Positions 1-9,163 of a stretch of DNA of 64,000 bases are shown here, one piece after another. Origin of the DNA: Oleispira sp963851095. GTDB taxonomy: Bacteria > Pseudomonadota > Gammaproteobacteria > Pseudomonadales > Oceanobacteraceae. The stretch covers positions 248,001 to 312,000 of the forward strand of contig CAWKOX010000025.1 of assembly GCA_963851095.1 (NCBI GenBank), written 5' to 3'. The notes below the pieces were generated by a model, which was not told the origin of the DNA, searched no databases, and saw only the letters and a program-made list of their open reading frames with translations. Both the position numbers and the translations under genes were made by a program. The number at the start of each line of letters is the position of its first letter. The first letter of the stretch is position 1.

Positions 1-1209
1 GTCTGCAGTCATTACGTTTGCACCAATACAGGTAAAGACCGTAGTAATGATCAACCCAGTCGTTGATTCAATAGAACTCATAATCGCCGCCAGAATACGC
101 TGTAGCAGACCAACGGTTTCCATGACCGAACCAAAAGTCATTGCACACAAAATAAGCCAAACCGTATTTAACATACTGCTCATACCACCACGAGACAGCA
201 AGCTATCTAACGCGTCATTGCCGATATCCGATTGATAGCCATCAAACAGGACCTTCCAAGCGGCCAAAAAGTTTTGTTCCACAACGGATAGTCCGTCTCC
301 TAATTCTGATACCACCACAAAACGCGCAACGGATTCTGGTTGAAAAATAACCGCGAAGACACAGCCAATTACAGCGCCCGCAAGAATCGTTGGCAAAGCA
401 GGCACTCGCATCCACGCCAAAGCAAAAACAAAAAATACTGGCAATAACAAATGCAAACCAATCGTAAAATTAGCATCCAATCCTTCCATTGTTTCGCGAA
501 TCGACTGTGCAGACGATAACGTTGGCTCCCCCCCCATAAAGGCAAACAAAAGCAACGCAATCACAAAGCTCGGTATAGTGGTCCAGAGTAAGTTCTGAAT
601 GTGCAAAAAAAGTGGTGTATCCGTCACCGCAGAGGCTAGATTGGTCGTATCAGAAAGTGGCGATAACTTATCACCAAAATACGCACCGGAAATAACAGCA
701 CCTGCAGCAATCGCTGGGTCTAGCTGCATAGCAGCAGACATGCCCATAAAAGCAACACCCAGTGTCCCCGCGACGGTCCAAGAACTACCAATACTCATGG
801 CAGCAATCGCACAAACCAAGCACGCCGCCGCGTAAAACCACTCTGCGCTGATCAGCATGAGGCCATAATAAATCAAGCTTTGCACGGTTCCCGACAGCAT
901 CCAACTACCAATTAATGAACCAACCACCAGCAAGATAAGCACCGCAATCATGGCATTAGAAATACCATCAATAATACCCTGCTCAATGGTATCCCATTTA
1001 AAGCCCATCCTGACGCCAATAATAGAAGCGACTGCAGCTGCAATCAGCAGAGCAATCTGGTTGCCACCATAGGAAGAGTCGTCAGAGAAATAGTACACAG
1101 AGCCGGCCAGCATGATCATTAATAAAATCACGGGCAATACGGCTAAGCTAAGAGGAATAGCGTTATTATTGTCTGTACTCGTAGGCACATTAGGAGTCGA
1201 AGAAGACAT
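1..1209 (-). CDS. nhaC: Na+/H+ antiporter, NhaC family (3' end outside window)
   Basis: An open frame runs on the minus strand from an ATG at 1209 through 403 codons to the window edge, so the C-terminus is missing. The protein is highly hydrophobic with many predicted membrane segments after a short Ser/Thr/Asn-rich cytoplasmic N-terminus. The segments around GAYFGDKLSPLSDTTNLAS (about residue 190) and AAMSIGSSWTVAGTLG match the NhaC family, which exchanges internal Na+ for external H+ in the inner membrane. A sodium-handling role suits a marine bacterium. The family assignment is good; ion specificity cannot be read from sequence (some relatives carry malate/lactate or other solutes). Confidence 0.88.
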   Translation of the reverse strand, partial: MSSSTPNVPTSTDNNNAIPLSLAVLPVILLMIMLAGSVYYFSDDSSYGGNQIALLIAAAVASIIGVRMGFKWDTIEQGIIDGISNAMIAVLILLVVGSLIGSWMLSGTVQSLIYYGLMLISAEWFYAAACLVCAIAAMSIGSSWTVAGTLGVAFMGMSAAMQLDPAIAAGAVISGAYFGDKLSPLSDTTNLASAVTDTPLFLHIQNLLWTTIPSFVIALLLFAFMGGEPTLSSAQSIRETMEGLDANFTIGLHLLLPVFFVFALAWMRVPALPTILAGAVIGCVFAVIFQPESVARFVVVSELGDGLSVVEQNFLAAWKVLFDGYQSDIGNDALDSLLSRGGMSSMLNTVWLILCAMTFGSVMETVGLLQRILAAIMSSIESTTGLIITTVFTCIGANVMTAD

Positions 1210-1290
1210 AGTCACTCTTTATTGTTTCGAATTAACGCATTCTAACCAATTAGTTAACTTTTTATAATCTATTCATGTCTTTAATTCTGT

Positions 1291-1922
1291 TTAAAAGGCT
1301 AATTTCGCCCCAAATTGCAAAGAGTTAGACGACAAGTCATCAAAGTCAGTTCGAGTAAACTCCACATACACTGCAGAAGTTTCTTCACTGTGTAGAGGAA
1401 AAGAGTAGCCAATACTGTTTAGATTAGAGCAGCCCTCTTTAGACCACGGGCGCAGCAAACCCGTTAAAACAGCCGACCAGCAATGTCGGCCATGACGATA
1501 ATAAGGTCCTGCACTTAACTCAGACCCGGGATTATCAACCGGCCATTGCAAGGCGATTTCCATAGAACTACTGATACCATCAAACAAGCCGACTCTGTGA
1601 TGTTCAGAATCATCCTCAGGTATACGCTTAGATTGCTCATCACTGCTCCAAGTCCAAATACCAACCTGTGTACTTAAAAACGGAAACCACTGCACACCCA
1701 AGCCCAAGCTTAATCAGCCGACTGACTGCCCCTCGATCTTCCTCTTTCATAACCTCCCAAACTATTGTCCGAGCGATCAAGTTTATGAATTCCCACCCCT
1801 AGCGCTAAATCAACATAAGGAACGGGAGAAAAATAAGAACCTGCAGAAATTTCCCTTTCACCAGCACTCGCAATAGCCGACCAATAGACAACGAGCATAA
1901 AAGTACTTATTTTAACCCTCAT
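1291..1922 (-). pseudogene. Small outer-membrane beta-barrel-like protein, frameshifted
   Basis: An ATG at 1922 opens a frame with a clear signal peptide (hydrophobic core ending in AIASAG), which stops at 1710 after 70 residues. A second frame continues directly from about 1707 to 1291 and ends in GAKLAF, a terminal Phe typical of outer-membrane barrels. The second frame has no proper start: only a TTG lies at its beginning and a TGA sits just upstream. The two pieces join with a one-base shift near 1707-1720. Together they would give a secreted barrel protein of about 210 residues. The best reading is one gene broken by a single-base indel, or a sequencing error. I do not recognise the family; an acyloxyacyl hydrolase (PagL)-like or OmpA-like barrel is possible. 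Confidence 0.6.
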
Positions 1923-1943
1923 AAATACGCCCTTGATTCACCT

Positions 1944-2510
1944 TCATGTCACACCCGTCTTTTTCTGCAGCGAGATAATTAACGCTACCAAGGTCTCAAT
2001 TTTTTGATTGGATAATTGCCGATAGTCAAAATAGGGGCAAACGATAATATTAAGCGTCCGATGTAAGGCAAAGTCATTATCCAACCATTGAAGTGAACGA
2101 TACGGGTCTTCAGCTAGGCCATCATGAGTCGCATTCGCTAATGTTGCAGCCAAAAACTCTTCGGCAAATGCTTTACCCATCACAAGATGAATAGCGCCAG
2201 CATCCAACTTTTCTAATCGCGGAGCCTTAATAATGATAGTTGGCGAAAAATGAAGCTCAGTACCACTATCCAATTGCAATAATGCGTGATCTCGATACTG
2301 CTGCCAACTAGAATGACTCAGTAGAATTTCGTCATTGGTTTTTTCTGCAAGGCGGTACATCAGCTTGGCATACACGTTAAAAATTTTACGCCAATGATTA
2401 CCGGTTTCCGTGCCTATGCGCTTAATCTCACCCAAAGGCAGATCGCCGACCATGGGAATTTTTTGGTACTCAGGCAGTGGCGGTCGGTTCGCCAAATACA
2501 CCTTAATCAT
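1944..2510 (-). CDS. Conserved hypothetical protein (188 aa)
   Basis: The frame starts at an ATG at 2510 and ends 22 bases before the start of the broken barrel gene. The product has no signal peptide and no membrane segments, so it is probably cytoplasmic. It is rich in Leu, Tyr and His, with several hydrophobic strands (for example LHFSPTIIIKAPRL and LNIIVCPYFDY). I do not recognise a catalytic motif or a named domain. Codon use looks like its neighbours, which supports a real gene. Function unknown. Confidence 0.6.
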   Translation of the reverse strand: MIKVYLANRPPLPEYQKIPMVGDLPLGEIKRIGTETGNHWRKIFNVYAKLMYRLAEKTNDEILLSHSSWQQYRDHALLQLDSGTELHFSPTIIIKAPRLEKLDAGAIHLVMGKAFAEEFLAATLANATHDGLAEDPYRSLQWLDNDFALHRTLNIIVCPYFDYRQLSNQKIETLVALIISLQKKTGVT

Positions 2511-2669
2511 AACGTCGCTTTATCATTTACATTAACCCACTGAATCATTTTAATTTTTGAATAGTAATTATTCTTAAAAACTTGCATAGGATGAGCTAAG
2601 TCAATCATATCTATAAGAAGTGAGATATAGTGAAGTTTGAATTATTTCGTGTCATTTTAAGAGAATACC

Positions 2670-3896
2670 ATGTCACAAGAAGCCTCCACCCCCCCCCTAC
2701 CTATTTGGCAGATTGCTTTTCGCCCCTTCTTCTTAGCCGGAACCGCCTTCATAACGCTGGGATTTATATTATGGGCTTTACTATTATCCAATAGTTTGCC
2801 AGACAGCCTCAGCCAATACCAACCGTATGGAGGGTGGTTCGTATGGCATAGCCATGAAATGATCTTTGGTTTTGTTCAAGCCATTGCCATTGGGTTCTTA
2901 TTGACCGCGTCACGAAACTGGACAGGTCAACCAGGAATTTCTAGCAACATGCTAAAAGCCATTGTGTTTTTCTGGCTAAGCGCTCGTATCGCGTGGTTAT
3001 TTTCTGCAACTCCGACCGTTATATTAATGCTACTCGACATAGCCGCCCCTTTACTTGCAACCCTAGGCTTAGCTAAAACATTATCCATGGGTGAAAAAGA
3101 GCACGGCAAAGGCAGCCAAAAGTACAACTGGCCATTTGTCGCACTGCTATCGGCCTTTACGGCGATTCAAATGGTATTTCATTTACTATTAACATCTCAG
3201 CCAGAAAATATTACCTATTTGATGCAGGTCGCCGTATTAATGATGGCAGCCATGACGTTATGGGTAGCTGGGCGGGTTCTGCCATTTTTTACCCGTGCGA
3301 GATTACAATCCCCAGGGAAGGACTTACCCAAAGGCTTATTAGAAATATCAATGGGATCGAGCTGGCTTGTGATTCCGTTTTATCTAGCGGCGCAACTTAC
3401 AGACAATACAGTACTCAACATTATTACTGCGATCTTAGCGCTATGTACTGCCGTTTCACAAAGCTATCGCTTGGCGATATTTTATCGCCCAGGGGTATCC
3501 AAAGAGCCCATGCTCTGGTCTTTGTATTTAGCGTTTGCTTGGTTAATTACCGGCTACGGCCTAATCGCAATTAATTTAATAATGGACCTAAGCAATGCCT
3601 CTCAAGGCGTTCCACTGCCGTGGTTACATGCAATGACGATTGGTGGTTTGCTTTCAATGATTATCAGTATGATGGCGCGCATCAGTTTAGGACATACCGG
3701 TAGAAAAATAATGGCACTGCCTTTTATGGCGCTTAGCTTTGGTCTACTGCAAATAGCGACTCTGGTTCGACTTCTGGGACCTTCCATATTACCTAGCATG
3801 TCGTATGTGCTCGCGATCAGCTGCATCATCATCGCCCTCGGCATCTTCCTTTTCCATTATGGGAAAATTCTATGGCTACCGAGAGCAGATGATTAG
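2670..3896 (+). CDS. nnrS: NnrS family membrane protein
   Basis: The 408-residue polytopic membrane protein starts at 2670 and has about twelve hydrophobic segments. The N-terminal signature IAFRPFFLAGTAF and the following WHSHEMIFGFVQAIAIGFLL are hallmarks of NnrS, a haem- and copper-containing inner-membrane protein linked to nitric oxide tolerance and to denitrification regulons. Histidines in WHSHEM and in LGHTGR (near residue 340) are candidate metal or haem ligands. Full family length. No denitrification genes flank it here, so a general role in nitrosative stress is more likely than a dedicated denitrification role. No clear FNR/NNR box was found upstream. Confidence 0.93.
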   Translation: MSQEASTPPLPIWQIAFRPFFLAGTAFITLGFILWALLLSNSLPDSLSQYQPYGGWFVWHSHEMIFGFVQAIAIGFLLTASRNWTGQPGISSNMLKAIVFFWLSARIAWLFSATPTVILMLLDIAAPLLATLGLAKTLSMGEKEHGKGSQKYNWPFVALLSAFTAIQMVFHLLLTSQPENITYLMQVAVLMMAAMTLWVAGRVLPFFTRARLQSPGKDLPKGLLEISMGSSWLVIPFYLAAQLTDNTVLNIITAILALCTAVSQSYRLAIFYRPGVSKEPMLWSLYLAFAWLITGYGLIAINLIMDLSNASQGVPLPWLHAMTIGGLLSMIISMMARISLGHTGRKIMALPFMALSFGLLQIATLVRLLGPSILPSMSYVLAISCIIIALGIFLFHYGKILWLPRADD

Positions 3897-3906
3897 TCGC
3901 TACAGA

Positions 3907-4593
3907 CTACCAAGGTAACAGTTCGCCATTGGAGTGCCAGAAACTACCGGTATTATCCAAGTTTAGCTCTTCGATTCGTTGAGCTAAACCTGCAGCGGCT
4001 TGTGCTGGAGAGATATCGCCATTAAAACCAACCATGCGAGTTTGTACAAACCCTGGGTGTAATAACGCAACCGCAATGCCTTTTGGTTTAAGGTCAATCG
4101 CCAATGATTTACCAAATGCATTCAACGCGGCCTTAGAAGCACGGTAGCCATAATAGGCACCCGAGCCATTATCAGAAACAGAACCCATACGACTAGTGAT
4201 CATGGCAACCTTACTGCCTTCCCACAACATACTCTGAAAAGCATGAGTCACTCGCAATGGCGCAATTGCATTAATGTCCATCTGCGTCTGAATGCTATCA
4301 AAATCCATTGCCGCTAAAGTCTCATTCAAAAAGACCCCTGCATTATTTATTAAAATATCAATTTTTTGACCAGAATCAGAACTGATTAATGTACTGGCCA
4401 ACACCTCAGCAACCATTGCAATGGAGTCTTCTGAGCGAACATCAATATCACTGATAACCATGTCGGCTAATTCATCAAGCTCTTCTGATGTCTCACGGCA
4501 GATACCGATAACGGTATAATCCAATTCGCGGTAATGTTTAGCTAACTCAAGTCCAATGCCTCTATTAGCACCAGTAATTACAACATTCTTCAT
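3907..4593 (-). CDS. Short-chain dehydrogenase/reductase (C-factor-like)
   Basis: A 228-residue SDR protein. The N-terminal nucleotide-binding motif TGANRGIGLELA (TGxxxGIG), the NNAG strand motif (ILINNAGVF) and the active-site YxxxK (GYRASKAALNAFGKSL) preceded by a Ser (ITSRMGSVS) are all present, so it should be active with NAD(P)(H). The short length and sequence style resemble CsgA/C-factor-type SDRs. Substrate unknown. It converges on nnrS with only 10 bases between stop codons and is followed downstream of its own start by the TRIC gene on the same strand. Confidence 0.88.
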   Translation of the reverse strand: MKNVVITGANRGIGLELAKHYRELDYTVIGICRETSEELDELADMVISDIDVRSEDSIAMVAEVLASTLISSDSGQKIDILINNAGVFLNETLAAMDFDSIQTQMDINAIAPLRVTHAFQSMLWEGSKVAMITSRMGSVSDNGSGAYYGYRASKAALNAFGKSLAIDLKPKGIAVALLHPGFVQTRMVGFNGDISPAQAAAGLAQRIEELNLDNTGSFWHSNGELLPW

Positions 4594-4627
4594 AACAAAC
4601 CTCTTTAACTACCCAAATTGATAAATT

Positions 4628-5278
4628 CTACAGCCGTCTTTCTTTTTCTTTAAAGCGAGGCAGCTTAACGCCCTTTCGCAATGCATACAGTCTAATCAAT
4701 AAAATACTGCTACTAGCAATCAAGTTAGCGGCCAAATCACCGACTTCAAACTCAATCATAAATATGTACAACCAGCACCCCAACCAAGAGGCCGTTGCAA
4801 ATAGCGGACTACGAAATACCCATGGATCTTCATTGCATAGAACATCCCGAAATACCCCTCCCATGACCCCCGTGATGACACCAATGAAACTGGCCACCAG
4901 CCAAGTTGCCCCTAAGTCGAGTGCCACATCGGTGCCCATAATACTGAATAGGGCTAATCCAATAGCATCTAATATCAAAAAGATCCGTACCGGCATAAGC
5001 AGCCAACGGGCAAGAAAAAACACACTGACTGCCGCCATAATTGCGACCAGAAGAAACAACTCATCCGCAATCCAAAATACAGGGCGATCCAGCAGCATAT
5101 CGCGTAACGAACCACCCCCTAAAGAAGCGGCCAAGGCAATGACGATTACGCCAAATAAATCGAAACGCTTAGCTCCCGACTCCAAAACCGAAGCGCCAGC
5201 CATAGCAGCCACAGCTGCCATACCCAACCAGTAGGTGACGACACCATAATTTTCGATAGAGAATGTGAGCGCATTCAT
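4628..5278 (-). CDS. TRIC family cation channel protein (YicG-like)
   Basis: A 216-residue inner-membrane protein with seven hydrophobic segments. Two internal repeats each carry the glycine-rich signature of the family: AASLGGGSLRDMLLD near residue 55 and GVITGVMGGVFRDVLCNE near residue 140. These match the trimeric intracellular cation channel (UPF0126/YicG) family, thought to conduct monovalent cations. The start ATG at 5278 overlaps the stop of the upstream 104-residue gene by one base, so the two are probably translationally coupled. The physiological role in bacteria is poorly established. Confidence 0.9.
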   Translation of the reverse strand: MNALTFSIENYGVVTYWLGMAAVAAMAGASVLESGAKRFDLFGVIVIALAASLGGGSLRDMLLDRPVFWIADELFLLVAIMAAVSVFFLARWLLMPVRIFLILDAIGLALFSIMGTDVALDLGATWLVASFIGVITGVMGGVFRDVLCNEDPWVFRSPLFATASWLGCWLYIFMIEFEVGDLAANLIASSSILLIRLYALRKGVKLPRFKEKERRL

Positions 5279-5592
5279 TAAATGACTGGATTTCCGCGCT
5301 TGCGAATGTCTAATAGGTAGTGACCATAGACCTCTTTAGCGTCTAAATCTAATACCAATACCATAGCGATTTCTGCATATTGTGATTGAATCAGTACGTG
5401 CTCGTATTTTTCTTCCATACGATAGACATGACCAACCACACCCGCGGTGCAATCATATTCACCAAAATCTTCTGCTGGGATGGCTTCTACATAAGCCCAA
5501 AAATCAAATAACGGCTCACCCGCTTCAATCTTTGTAGGCTTGCCAATCTTAGTTGCGGCGAATTCTTCGGTGGTTAATTTACGTACTTGCAT
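5278..5592 (-). CDS. Conserved hypothetical protein (104 aa), coupled to TRIC gene
   Basis: A small acidic, soluble protein starting at 5592. It has no signal peptide, membrane segment or recognised motif. Its stop codon shares a base with the start of the TRIC channel gene, so it lies in a two-gene unit with it. It lies downstream of a strong hairpin terminator that ends aspS, so it needs its own promoter in the roughly 30 bases before its start or readthrough from aspS. Function unknown. Confidence 0.65.
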   Translation of the reverse strand: MQVRKLTTEEFAATKIGKPTKIEAGEPLFDFWAYVEAIPAEDFGEYDCTAGVVGHVYRMEEKYEHVLIQSQYAEIAMVLVLDLDAKEVYGHYLLDIRKRGNPVI

Positions 5593-5620
5593 AATTGCTC
5601 TCTTTTGCTAAGACAGATAC

Positions 5621-5648
5621 AAATAAAGCCAGCAAGCTGGCTTTATTT
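5621..5648 (-). terminator. Rho-independent terminator downstream of aspS
   Basis: Perfect 13-bp inverted repeat, AAATAAAGCCAGC then GCTGGCTTTATTT with a two-base centre, 33 bases past the aspS stop. The T-rich flank on the minus strand and the GC-rich core fit an intrinsic terminator. The symmetric A/T flanks mean it could act in both directions. Confidence 0.85.
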
Positions 5649-5681
5649 GAAGAATGATAAACACTAAAACTTATTCAGCTT

Positions 5682-7454
5682 TTATTCAGCTTTAGGTTTT
5701 TCACGCAACTTAATGTTCAACTCACGTAACTGAGCATTACCTACCACACCTGGCGCCTGAGTCATTGCACACGCAGCCGATTGTGTTTTCGGGAAGGCAA
5801 TCACTTCACGAATCGAATTAGCACCGGTTAGCAACATCACCAAACGGTCTAAACCGAATGCCAAACCACCATGAGGTGGCGCACCAAATTTCAATGCGTC
5901 TAACAAGAAGCCAAACTTCTCGGCTTGTTCTTCTTCGCTAATGCCCAAAATTTCGAATACCGTTTCTTGCATAGACTGATCGTGAATACGGATAGAACCA
6001 CCGCCTAACTCACAACCGTTCAATACCATATCGTAAGCACGCGATAGCGCTGTCAAAGGATTCGCTTTCAGCTCTTCAGGGCTGCACGAAGGCGCCGTGA
6101 ATGGGTGGTGAATTGCAGTGATGCCACCATCCTTAGTTTCTTCAAACATTGGGAAGTCAACAACCCACATAGGTGCCCACTTGCACGTATACAAGTCCAT
6201 GTCTTCACCGATCTTACAACGTAACGCACCTAGCGCTTCGTTTACGATCACTTCTTTATCAGCACCAAAGAAGATGATGTCGCCGTTTTCAGCGCCCAAC
6301 TTCTTCATGATGTTCATGGTATTGTCATCGCCAATAAACTTAATGATTGGAGACTGTAAACCTTCTACACCCTTCTCAATTTCATTAACTTTAATCCAAG
6401 CCAAACCTTTAGCACCATAAATGCTAACGTACTTAGTGTACGCATCGATTTGCTTACGGCTGATTTCAGCACCACCAGGAACACGTAAAGCAGCAACGCG
6501 ACCTTTAGGATCTTTAGCAGGGGCAGCGAATACTTTGAATTCGATGTCTTGTAAGAATTCAGCAACGTCTACCAACTGAAGTGGAATACGCAAGTCTGGC
6601 TTATCGCTACCATACTTAGACATCGCTTCAGAGTATGGCATGCGTGGGAATTCACCCAACTTCACATTCAATTCTTTTTCGAACAACTCAGTAATCATAC
6701 CCTGAGTCAGGTTCATGATTTCTTCTTCGTCAATGAAAGACGCTTCGATATCAATTTGAGTAAATTCAGGCTGACGGTCAGCACGTAAATCTTCATCACG
6801 GAAGCACTTAGCAATCTGGTAGTAACGGTCAAAACCAGCAACCATCAACAACTGCTTAAACAACTGTGGCGACTGTGGCAAAGCAAAGAAGCTGTGCTCA
6901 TGGGTACGCGAAGGGACTAAATAATCACGCGCACCTTCTGGGGTGGCACGAGTAAGAATTGGAGTTTCGATATCTAAGAACCCATTCTCTTCCAAATAAC
7001 GACGCAAGTTTGAACTTACTTTCGAACGGAAACGCATTTTTTCTTGCATCTCAGGACGACGCATATCCATATAACGATACTTAAGACGAATGTCTTCGCC
7101 CACATCGGTATAACCATCTAATGGAAATGGAGGAGTCTGTGCTTTGTTTAAAATCGTAATCTCTTTACCCAAGATCTCAATTTTGCCCGTGCGCATATTA
7201 TCGTTTGTTGCGCCTTCAGGTCGGCCACGTACACGACCAACGATTTGAACAACAAATTCAGAACGAACACTGTCAGCTACGTTAAAAGCGTCAACCGTAT
7301 CTGGGTCAAAAACAACCTGTACTAAACCTTCACGGTCACGTACGTCTAAGAAAATTACCCCACCGTGGTCACGGCGACGGTGCACCCAGCCACAGAAAGT
7401 GACGGTATCGTCAATCAAGGTTTCGTTGATATCACCACAATAGTGCGTGCGCAT
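5682..7454 (-). CDS. aspS: Aspartyl-tRNA synthetase
   Basis: A 590-residue class II synthetase of bacterial type, charging tRNA-Asp in the cytoplasm. The order is: N-terminal OB-fold anticodon-binding domain (about 1-110), catalytic core with motif 2 (FRDEDLRADRQPEFTQID near residue 220), the bacterial GAD insertion (about 290-430), and motif 3 (GGLAFGLDRLVMLL near 535). The anticodon-binding loop reads RRRDHGG, as in Pseudomonas aeruginosa, with a His where E. coli has Leu. That position is known to contribute to non-discriminating AspRS that also charges tRNA-Asn. Start ATG at 7454. An 11-bp tandem duplication spans the stop codon. Confidence 0.97.
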   Translation of the reverse strand: MRTHYCGDINETLIDDTVTFCGWVHRRRDHGGVIFLDVRDREGLVQVVFDPDTVDAFNVADSVRSEFVVQIVGRVRGRPEGATNDNMRTGKIEILGKEITILNKAQTPPFPLDGYTDVGEDIRLKYRYMDMRRPEMQEKMRFRSKVSSNLRRYLEENGFLDIETPILTRATPEGARDYLVPSRTHEHSFFALPQSPQLFKQLLMVAGFDRYYQIAKCFRDEDLRADRQPEFTQIDIEASFIDEEEIMNLTQGMITELFEKELNVKLGEFPRMPYSEAMSKYGSDKPDLRIPLQLVDVAEFLQDIEFKVFAAPAKDPKGRVAALRVPGGAEISRKQIDAYTKYVSIYGAKGLAWIKVNEIEKGVEGLQSPIIKFIGDDNTMNIMKKLGAENGDIIFFGADKEVIVNEALGALRCKIGEDMDLYTCKWAPMWVVDFPMFEETKDGGITAIHHPFTAPSCSPEELKANPLTALSRAYDMVLNGCELGGGSIRIHDQSMQETVFEILGISEEEQAEKFGFLLDALKFGAPPHGGLAFGLDRLVMLLTGANSIREVIAFPKTQSAACAMTQAPGVVGNAQLRELNIKLREKPKAE

Positions 7455-7688
7455 TACTTAAATCCTACTTATTAGACGGTAAATGAAAATATTTAAAGCC
7501 GAGCATTATACCGATTTTCTCGCGATTGCCGACACCTGTTAACGATGTTTCCACTACTTTAATTAAAAAAATATACGTTTTAAGGCAGAAATACACCTTG
7601 TTGGACCTTACTTGTAAGGTAATCTTACTAAATCAAACACTCAACAAGCACTTACGACAAATAATAATAACGATACTAAGGTAGTCTC

Positions 7689-8507
7689 ATGAAATCATTT
7701 GCCCATAAAACAGCCGTCATCACAGGTGCAGGCTCAGGTATTGGCCGTGCTTTAGCGCAGCAGCTTAGCCAAGAAGGCGCTCAATTAGCACTGTCTGATA
7801 TCAACGAACAAGGCCTAGAAGAAACCAAGGCGTTGTTAACAGGTAACGAGAAAGTAACACTAACCAAATTAGACATCTCTGATCGTCAAGCTTTCGAACT
7901 ATACGCCAAAGAGACTCTTGCAGAATTTGGCCAAGTTGACCTGCTATTTAATAACGCCGGGGTCGCACTTGCGCAAACCGTTGAAGATTGCAGTTATGAA
8001 GATTTTGAGTGGTTAATGAATATTAATTTTTGGGGGGTGATTTACGGCACAAAAAGTTTCTTGCCGCATATGCTGACCCGCCCCGAAGCCGCCATCATTA
8101 ATGTTTCGAGTATCTTCGGCATTATTGCACTGCCAACACAATCACAATATAACGCAGCAAAATTTGCCGTACGTGGGTTTACTGAATCTCTACGCCAAGA
8201 AGTAAAAAACAGCAATTTAAAAGTAAGCTGTGTTCATCCCGGAGGCATTAAGACCAACATCGTAGTGAATGGTCGTATGCATGCCTCCATGATCGGTGAA
8301 CAAACGCATAGCCAACAAATTGAAGAGTTCAACAAGATGGCAAGAACAACGCCAGAAAAAGCAGCCACAACCATTTTAAACGGTGTACGAAAGAACAAGC
8401 GCCGTATATTAATTGGCCAAGATGCTAAATTCATGGATCGTATACAACGCCTCTTCCCAGAAAAATACACCGACATATTTGGCGCTTTATTGAAGCTTGC
8501 ACGCTAA
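7689..8507 (+). CDS. SDR family NAD(P)-dependent oxidoreductase
   Basis: A 272-residue classical SDR. Motifs in order: TGAGSGIGRALA for nucleotide binding (about residues 13-24), LLFNNAGVALA, the catalytic Ser in NVSSIFG and YNAAKFAVRGF giving YxxxK. An acidic residue after strand 2 (ALSDINE) suggests NAD rather than NADP preference. The C-terminal region (after about 190) is longer than in C-factor-type SDRs and resembles family members acting on lipid or alcohol substrates. Monocistronic, followed by a terminator. Substrate not predictable. Confidence 0.9.
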   Translation: MKSFAHKTAVITGAGSGIGRALAQQLSQEGAQLALSDINEQGLEETKALLTGNEKVTLTKLDISDRQAFELYAKETLAEFGQVDLLFNNAGVALAQTVEDCSYEDFEWLMNINFWGVIYGTKSFLPHMLTRPEAAIINVSSIFGIIALPTQSQYNAAKFAVRGFTESLRQEVKNSNLKVSCVHPGGIKTNIVVNGRMHASMIGEQTHSQQIEEFNKMARTTPEKAATTILNGVRKNKRRILIGQDAKFMDRIQRLFPEKYTDIFGALLKLAR

Positions 8508-8546
8508 GTTTTACTAAAAACTCACTCAATTACACAAAAACACTAT

Positions 8547-8583
8547 AAAAATAGGGCTTTGCACTTGCACGGCCTATTTTTTT
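8547..8583 (+). terminator. Terminator after SDR gene
   Basis: AAAAATAGGGC and GGCCTATTTTT form a stem with one mismatch around a 13-base loop and end in a run of T. It lies 40 bases past the SDR stop and upstream of the HU-like gene. Confidence 0.75.
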
Positions 8584-8678
8584 GCTTTAAAAATATAACT
8601 GTAAGCAAGATACATCGCGTCATCCGTATCTTTTTTTAAAAACGCTTACCTCAATTTATTACCATGAAAGGAAATACC

Positions 8679-9077
8679 ATGGCTGCTAAGAAAAAACCTG
8701 CTGCAAAAAAAACGCCTGCTAAAAAAGCAGTAGCGGCTGCACCAGCAAAGAAATTAACTGCGCTTAAAGAAAAATTCACTAAAACTCAACTTGTAAATGA
8801 GCTAGTTGAAAAGACAGAATTGAGCAAAAAAGAAGTAAACAGTGTTCTTGATGAGCTAGGTGATATCATTGAGCGTCACGTAAAAAAACGTGCGGTCGGA
8901 GAATTCACTCTTCCTGGTCTATTAAAAATTAAAACAGTTAAAAAGCCCGCTCAAAAAGCCCGTAAAAACGTACCTAACCCATTCAAACCAGGTGAGCTGA
9001 TGGACGTTGCGGCTAAACCAGCCAGCACGAAAGTTAAAGTACTGCCGTTGAAAAAATTAAAAGACATGGTTCTTTAA
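8679..9077 (+). CDS. HU-family DNA-binding protein with lysine/alanine-rich tail
   Basis: The product is 132 residues from the ATG at 8679. I prefer this start over an in-frame ATG at 8664 because an AAAGGA ribosome site lies 6-7 bases before it. Residues 1-25 are a histone H1-like tail of Lys, Ala and Pro (KKKPAAKKTPAKK). The rest is an HU/IHF-like fold: FTKTQLVNELVEKTELSKK, then the beta-arm region VGEFTLPGLLKIKTVKKPAQK and RKNVPNPFKPGE. It should bind DNA non-specifically and help shape the nucleoid. Long relative to canonical HU (about 90 residues). Confidence 0.9.
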   Translation: MAAKKKPAAKKTPAKKAVAAAPAKKLTALKEKFTKTQLVNELVEKTELSKKEVNSVLDELGDIIERHVKKRAVGEFTLPGLLKIKTVKKPAQKARKNVPNPFKPGELMDVAAKPASTKVKVLPLKKLKDMVL

Positions 9078-9118
9078 ATAGTTTGTTTAACAAAGAGTTT
9101 GTTAAACTGTACGCAAAT

Positions 9119-9147
9119 AAAAAAGGCTGCTCACGCAGCCTTTTTTT
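9119..9147. terminator. Bidirectional intrinsic terminator
   Basis: AAAAAAGGCTGC and GCAGCCTTTTTTT pair around a TCAC loop between the HU-like gene and the convergent ybhK. A-tract on one side and T-tract on the other serve both strands. Confidence 0.9.
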
Positions 9148-9163
9148 CATAAACGCAAATATT

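Noticed and set aside
4764..5234. 156-codon plus-strand frame
   Set aside because: Fully antisense to the TRIC channel gene; composition rich in Thr, Ser, Pro and Asn without any domain.
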